Source: an uncultured Bacteroidales bacterium (lineage in GTDB: Bacteria > Bacteroidota > Bacteroidia > Bacteroidales > UBA932). From it: a stretch of DNA of 6,793 nucleotides. A program made the position numbers and the translations under genes. The DNA lies in assembly GCA_934678915.1 (NCBI GenBank), contig CAKUSF010000115.1, positions 1 to 6,793 on the forward strand, read 5' to 3'. Shown piece by piece: positions 1-4,090 of the stretch (position 1 is the stretch's first letter; the number at the start of each line of letters is the position of its first letter). Below the pieces are notes generated by a model. That model was not told the origin of the DNA. It saw nothing but the letters and a program-made list of their open reading frames with translations, and searched no databases.

Positions 1-44
1 ACTATCAAACTTAATAGACCAAAGAGGAATGATGAGCGTTTCAT
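1..44 (-). CDS. 5' end of a further exported protein (partial, signal peptide only)
   Basis: An ATG at 44-42 opens a frame that stays open to the window edge and reads MKRSSFLFGLLSLIV (last codon incomplete). Two basic residues followed by a hydrophobic stretch is the start of a Sec signal peptide, so the product is probably exported. The 12 bases around this ATG are identical to those around the SusD start, which supports it as a genuine start. It lies on the same strand as the sus-like genes, 73 bp downstream of the SusE/F-like stop codon, with a hairpin in between. By position, in sus-type loci the next gene is often a surface glycan-binding lipoprotein or a GH13-type hydrolase. That is context only: 14 complete codons cannot identify the family, and no lipobox cysteine is reached inside the window. 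Confidence 0.6.
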   Translation of the reverse strand, partial: MKRSSFLFGLLSLI

Positions 45-63
45 AATTTACGAATATAATAAA

Positions 64-104
64 TCAGACGCACCCGGACATATTCTTCCATCGGGTGCGT
101 CTGA
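64..104 (-). terminator. Intergenic hairpin: probable intrinsic terminator or attenuator
   Basis: Bases 65-76 (CAGACGCACCCG) and 92-103 (CGGGTGCGTCTG) are perfect inverted repeats. An extra T-A pair at 64/104 makes a 13-bp GC-rich stem with a 15-base loop. Read on the minus strand it begins 13 bases after the SusE/F-like stop codon. It is followed by ATTTATTATATT, which is U-rich in RNA but interrupted, so it fits a Bacteroidetes-style terminator of uncertain efficiency. The T6 run lies before the stem on this strand. On the plus strand the stem is followed by a run of A, so it does not fit a plus-strand terminator. Because another start codon lies 19 bases past the stem, partial read-through or mRNA 3'-end protection is also possible. 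Confidence 0.75.
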
Positions 105-117
105 AAAAAGTCAGTAT

Positions 118-2466
118 TTACTTGATTGAACCTGTACCAGCGTTAAGGTCAAGAGTAACCACCTGTCCCTTAGTGCAGGCTACACGCTCCTGATCACCGT
201 CATTGCCACGATAAACGATCTTTCCGTCGAGGATGATGAACTCGCGTGTCCACCACTCTGAGTCGGCTATTGAAGACTCAACGTACATGCGAAGCTGACC
301 GTCAGCTGCAAGAGTGGCCTTAAGGGTCTTCCCGTCAGCCTTGAAGAGCGCGGATTCCATCTTGGCGTCCCAACCACCGAAGCAATCACCGATTCCATAG
401 ATCCTTGCAGGCTCAATGTGAACCATCTCACGCTTCATGTCAACATGGACAGTGTAGAAGCCATCCTCAGCGACAACGCAGTTTCCACCGTCAACGGTGT
501 AGCCATCGTTGGTTGTGAGGCTGTGGAAATCCTTTTCCCAAGCCTTTCCAGGAGCATATTTGAAGCCCTGATTGGCTGTGAAGTAACGTACAGTCCAGAA
601 CTCGCCTTCCTGGCCATTGACTGGGGTCAGTTCAACAATTCCGTCACTGCTCCAATCCCAATTTCCGAATTCCTGGCCAATCATGTAAAGGTGCTCAGGG
701 AAAGCCACAGCCGTGATGGTCACAGCAAGAGTCTTCGCATTGAAGACCACCTTGTAGTCACCGGCCTCAGGGACTGCGATGTTGCTACCCGGCTGAACAG
801 CCGTAAACTCGACTCCGACCTCCGGAGTAAAGCCCTCAGCGGCCCCGTAAACAACATCCCAAGTATAGTCGTAACGGATCTTGAAGCCACCTGTGATGTT
901 CACGACAGGGCTGGTCCAGACATCACCGTCCTGAGTCATCACGAAATCCTTGGTCCATGAGTTGCCTCCGATCTCACCAATAAGTGAAAATACCGCTTTG
1001 TGCTCCTCGATAAGGATTGTCTGTCCTGCATAGTCGTAGGTGACATCATAAGTTCCTTCAACGCCTACCTGAATGTTCACTGATCCAGCAGCGAACGCCT
1101 TGCCAAGCTCTGGTTTGAACACGCCATAGACATTTGCCGGGTCGATGGTGCTTGTGGAGTTCTCCTCCGGTCCACCGATAGCCACAGACCAGTCATGGTC
1201 AGCGCGGATCTTAAACTCGTCGCTCGCAGTCAGTTTCACGCTGCGGGCAACCCAGATATCGCCCTCGATGTTGGCCATGTCAACGTCAGCTGACCAAGAG
1301 TCACCATTGATGGTTCCGATAAGGGACCAAACTGCCGGTTTCTCCGGCTCCGGCTCGCTGCCGCTGGCACTAGGCTCATCCTTTCCGTACATTGAGGTGC
1401 TGAGTTCGACTGACTTCTTGTTGAGGTCGAGATAAACACGGTACTTACCAGCGCTGACAGCGATGTTGTCGCCACCGACATTACCGTTTGCACCCCAGTT
1501 GAAATCCCAAGCACCATCAGCGCGGAACTTGATTTCTGTGTCAGAGGTGAACTCAGCGTCTGCCCAGAAGCGAACATAGTCCTTGTTGTAGTTCATCTCG
1601 ATGTCCGGATCCGCACCCCAGTTATTGAACGCGCCGACAATTCCGATGACATCGGCGCCCCAGTCCTTGGTAAGGACAAGAGAGTTCTTGTCGAGGGTGA
1701 ATCCGTAGAAACGCTTGCTGTAGCAAATGATGTTCTGCGAGCCGTCACCGTTGATTAGCTGAATGCTCTTGGCCTCGGCTTCCTCGGCCTGAGCCTCAGA
1801 TCCCCAGTTACCTGTGGTGTTATCCCAAGATGCGGCTCCTGTGAACTTGATACCGTTCGCAGCCTTGTCAGAGAAGTCAACAACACCTGTGAAAGTCTTG
1901 CCATCCTTGCTGTAGTTGTAGAGGAACTGGCTCTTGTCGTGGCTCCAGCCGCAGTAGTCACCCTGAACCCAGACGTGGTCATAGACATCCTTGTCAAGAA
2001 TCAGCTGGTTGTAAGGAACGAATGTGGCGGAGATCACGTTGGACTGTGTCAACGAGGTCTCGACAGCAACGTTCTTGTTGTTGGCTACCCATGAATCAAG
2101 TCTGAGATAGACCGTGAACTCTGCGTCAGCCACGCCACCAAGATTGAGAATGGCGGAGTTAAGGGTTGACTGCTTGACAGTGACAGTCGTGCCGCTTACA
2201 GTGGCAGCAAGTTTCTCCTGCTTGGTGAAATCCTGAGAATCAGAGATGTAAAGTGTGTAGAGCTTCGCAGCATCGATGTTATAGGACGGCTGTGTGAACT
2301 CGAAAGTCAGATCAGCACCGTCAGATGCGAGCGTGGTTCCGGACAGTGTTCCCAAAGCCGGGGCCACAGAGGATGAAGGATCAAAGACAAGTTTGTCCTC
2401 ATCCGTCGAGCAGGAAGCAGCAAGGATTCCTGCCAGAGCGATTATAGAGTAAAATAACTTTTTCAT
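118..2466 (-). CDS. SusE/SusF-like multimodular surface glycan-binding lipoprotein
   Basis: Likely an outer-membrane, surface-exposed lipoprotein that captures polysaccharide for the adjacent SusCD transporter. Residues 1-18 form a lipoprotein signal peptide with lipobox AASC (Cys19). CSTDED follows and resembles the Bacteroidetes surface-export signal. Residues about 26-150 look like the SusE N-terminal Ig-like domain. Then come about six beta-sandwich modules: 165-268 (VWVQGDYCGW), 272-357 (GIVGAFNNWG), 379-489 (SLIGTINGDSW), 492-587 (SLIGEIGGNSW), 592-687 (LYMIGQEFGNWDW) and 689-782 (RIYGIGDCFGGWD). Most repeat a glycine-rich first strand, an early Trp, a central FK(I/Y/F)-type strand and a later Trp, as in starch-binding SusE/SusF modules. 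A Pro/Glu/Ser-rich linker (361-378) separates modules 2 and 3. At 782 residues it is much longer than B. thetaiotaomicron SusE (about 387) or SusF (about 485). The ATG is 6 bp after the susD-like stop, so it is co-transcribed. The family is clear, but alpha-glucan specificity is inference. Confidence 0.88.
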   Translation of the reverse strand: MKKLFYSIIALAGILAASCSTDEDKLVFDPSSSVAPALGTLSGTTLASDGADLTFEFTQPSYNIDAAKLYTLYISDSQDFTKQEKLAATVSGTTVTVKQSTLNSAILNLGGVADAEFTVYLRLDSWVANNKNVAVETSLTQSNVISATFVPYNQLILDKDVYDHVWVQGDYCGWSHDKSQFLYNYSKDGKTFTGVVDFSDKAANGIKFTGAASWDNTTGNWGSEAQAEEAEAKSIQLINGDGSQNIICYSKRFYGFTLDKNSLVLTKDWGADVIGIVGAFNNWGADPDIEMNYNKDYVRFWADAEFTSDTEIKFRADGAWDFNWGANGNVGGDNIAVSAGKYRVYLDLNKKSVELSTSMYGKDEPSASGSEPEPEKPAVWSLIGTINGDSWSADVDMANIEGDIWVARSVKLTASDEFKIRADHDWSVAIGGPEENSTSTIDPANVYGVFKPELGKAFAAGSVNIQVGVEGTYDVTYDYAGQTILIEEHKAVFSLIGEIGGNSWTKDFVMTQDGDVWTSPVVNITGGFKIRYDYTWDVVYGAAEGFTPEVGVEFTAVQPGSNIAVPEAGDYKVVFNAKTLAVTITAVAFPEHLYMIGQEFGNWDWSSDGIVELTPVNGQEGEFWTVRYFTANQGFKYAPGKAWEKDFHSLTTNDGYTVDGGNCVVAEDGFYTVHVDMKREMVHIEPARIYGIGDCFGGWDAKMESALFKADGKTLKATLAADGQLRMYVESSIADSEWWTREFIILDGKIVYRGNDGDQERVACTKGQVVTLDLNAGTGSIK
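121..1974 (-). repeat. Coding repeat: six tandem carbohydrate-binding-type modules
   Basis: These are divergent protein-level repeats inside the SusE/F-like gene. Module spans on DNA are 1974-1663, 1653-1396, 1332-1000, 993-706, 693-406 and 402-121. Modules 3 and 4 are the closest pair: SLIG-x-I-x-G-x-SW, then a D-x-W strand, then FKIR-x-D-x-x-W. Module 2 shares IKFRADGAWDFNWG with that pattern. Candidate ligand-contact residues, by analogy with SusE/SusF, are W283/R315/W320, W391/R421/W426, W504/R531/W536 and W603/K636/W643. Module 6 departs most: it keeps an early W699 and W738/W739 but lacks the FK-x-R strand. Module limits are read by eye and may be off by about 10 residues. Confidence 0.7.
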
Positions 2467-2475
2467 AATCTATTA
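2461..2475 (-). promoter_or_regulatory. SusD/SusE-F junction: tandem stops and translation start region
   Basis: On the minus strand the junction reads TAA TAG ATT ATG, so the SusD-like frame ends in two consecutive in-frame stop codons and the next gene starts 6 bp later in the same frame. There is no Shine-Dalgarno sequence, only A/T-rich bases with A at -3, which is normal for Bacteroidetes. The tight spacing suggests coupled translation or re-initiation by the same ribosomes. Confidence 0.6.
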
Positions 2476-4077
2476 ATATCCAGGATTCTGAGTAAGATTA
2501 CCATTAGCATTGAGTTCACCGGAAGTGATAGGGTACAGGTTGAAGTGCTCGTCAACCGCCTTTCCAGCCTGAACACCGCCCTTGAACTCCCAAAGGTACT
2601 TGTCTGACGTGAAGAGACCGAAACGGATGAGATCCTGACGACGGAAGCCTTCGTAGTAGAGCTCACGTCCACGCTCGTCGATGATGTTGTCGAGAGTGAG
2701 GGCGATGCTGCCTACTCCAGCTCTGGCGCGTACAGCGTCAAGGTAGTTCTGTCCCTTTGTCTTGTCAGCGGCTCCACGGGCTGCGCACTCAGCGTACATC
2801 AGGTAAGCGTCAGCACTGCGGAAAACAGGCCAGTCAGTGTCCACAAAACCATCGGCCTGAGCCTTGGTTCCATCGTGGTTCACATTCAGGAACTTCATTG
2901 ACTTCCAGCCGTTTGACCAGCTGTCAGACTCACGACGGATGGCATCAATGTATTGGTCGAACTCCTCACCTTTGTAGAATGTCGCCCTAAGGTCATTATC
3001 CTCAAACTTGCTGGTGAATGCACCGGTCATTGAGAGACCACCCCAACCGGAAGATATTCCGATGGCAGCGGCATCCATGTTGCCACCCGTGCAACCGAAT
3101 ACAAGATAGTTGGTCGCGCCATAAGACTGTACAAGGATACCGTCCTGCTCAACAACGAAGATGATTTCGTCACCGTTGTAGGTTGTGTTGGCGGTCCAAA
3201 GGTGGTTGTCAGCGGTGAAAAGTTCCTGCCATGCGCTGTACTTGCCAGCACTCGTGGTGTGGAGAGGATATTCACTGATTATTTTCTCGCAGACAGCAGC
3301 GGCTTCCGTGTACATTGCGGTGCCTTTCCAAACCTCAGCGTTGAGGTAAAGCTTGGCAAGGATCATCTGTACCATACCTTTGTCGCAGCGGCCATATTCA
3401 TTCTTGCCAGGCTCGGCAAGGTCGCTGCCGTCAAGCAGTTCGTTGCACTCTTTGACCATCCAGTCGAAGAGGTCTGCGCGGGAAATCTGCTCAGCTCCGG
3501 TTGAACCCACTGACTGTTCATCAGTCGCGAATGGAACATTGCCGAACATGTCGATGGCGTGGTAGTAGCTGAACAGCCTCAATGCACGGGCCTCAGCGAT
3601 GTAGGCATTCTTAAGTGTGTAGCCGCTGATGTCACTGGCATTGGAGCGGCGGATGAACTCATTGCAAAGACCAATCTGGAAATAGATACGGTAGTACATC
3701 GAAAGCACGAACTCGTTGGAGGCGTTCCAGTTGATGTTATGAATATCATAGAGGTTTCCATCGTTCCAGCAGCAGGTGGCCACATCGGTGGAAAGCTCCT
3801 CCATGTTGAACAAGGCTCTCATGTACTGGCCGTAACCACCGTCGACACCCTCAATGTCAGGATCACCGTTAGGGCCTGTGGAGGATGAGCAGGAAAGTCC
3901 CTGATAGCACTTCGCAAGAAGAGCGGTAAAAGCGTCCTGACTGTCAAGCACCTGTTCAGGAAGTTCCAGATTCGGATCGATAGGCGTGACGTCAAGATCT
4001 CCGATGCAGGAGGTCACCGCGCCCGCGAACATTGTCGCCACGAGGGCGGTCGCTGTATATCTGATTATCTTTTTCAT
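2473..4077 (-). CDS. SusD/RagB family surface glycan-binding lipoprotein
   Basis: The outer-membrane lipoprotein that caps the SusC barrel, binds oligosaccharide and hands it to the transporter. The signal peptide (residues 1-23) ends in lipobox VTSC with Cys24, followed by IGDLDVTP, the usual SusD mature N-terminus. Family hallmarks in order: helical TPR-type segments with EARALRLFSYYHAIDMFGNV (162-181), LMYAECAAR (426-434), YLDAVRARAG (445-454), ERGRELYYEGFRRQDLIRFG (468-487) and the C-terminal LYPITSGEL...QNPGY (514-534). Length 534 is normal for the family and both ends are intact. The segment ELSTDVATCCWNDG (94-107) and the SGWGG at 343-347 resemble regions carrying binding-site tryptophans in starch-type SusD, making W104 and W345 candidates for ligand contact (inference from memory of the family). 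The ATG at 4077-4075 lies 13 bp after the susC-like stop; no upstream in-frame alternative is needed. Confidence 0.95.
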   Translation of the reverse strand: MKKIIRYTATALVATMFAGAVTSCIGDLDVTPIDPNLELPEQVLDSQDAFTALLAKCYQGLSCSSSTGPNGDPDIEGVDGGYGQYMRALFNMEELSTDVATCCWNDGNLYDIHNINWNASNEFVLSMYYRIYFQIGLCNEFIRRSNASDISGYTLKNAYIAEARALRLFSYYHAIDMFGNVPFATDEQSVGSTGAEQISRADLFDWMVKECNELLDGSDLAEPGKNEYGRCDKGMVQMILAKLYLNAEVWKGTAMYTEAAAVCEKIISEYPLHTTSAGKYSAWQELFTADNHLWTANTTYNGDEIIFVVEQDGILVQSYGATNYLVFGCTGGNMDAAAIGISSGWGGLSMTGAFTSKFEDNDLRATFYKGEEFDQYIDAIRRESDSWSNGWKSMKFLNVNHDGTKAQADGFVDTDWPVFRSADAYLMYAECAARGAADKTKGQNYLDAVRARAGVGSIALTLDNIIDERGRELYYEGFRRQDLIRFGLFTSDKYLWEFKGGVQAGKAVDEHFNLYPITSGELNANGNLTQNPGY

Positions 4078-4090
4078 AATTTATGACACA
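4072..4090 (-). promoter_or_regulatory. SusC/SusD intergenic gap with SusD translation start context
   Basis: Only 13 bp (4090-4078, TGTGTCATAAATT) separate the SusC-like stop from the SusD-like ATG. There is no room for a promoter and no Shine-Dalgarno sequence, so SusD expression should depend on the SusC transcript. The 12-mer TAAATTATGAAA spanning the start recurs exactly at 50-39 and with one change at the SusE/F-like start. Confidence 0.55.

Noticed and set aside
51..58. TATATTCG (minus strand) as a Bacteroides -7 promoter element
   Set aside because: It is one base off TAnnTTTG, no TTTG is found at the -33 distance because that position is inside the hairpin, and it sits only about 6 bases from the ATG.
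64..109. Hairpin as a terminator for plus-strand transcription
   Set aside because: On the plus strand the stem is followed by A6G, giving A and not U in RNA, and no plus-strand gene precedes it; the minus-strand reading fits better.
418..960. Plus-strand open frame of 180 codons
   Set aside because: Antisense to modules 4-5 of the SusE/F-like gene, whose protein repeats fit the minus frame throughout; nothing recognisable in this translation.
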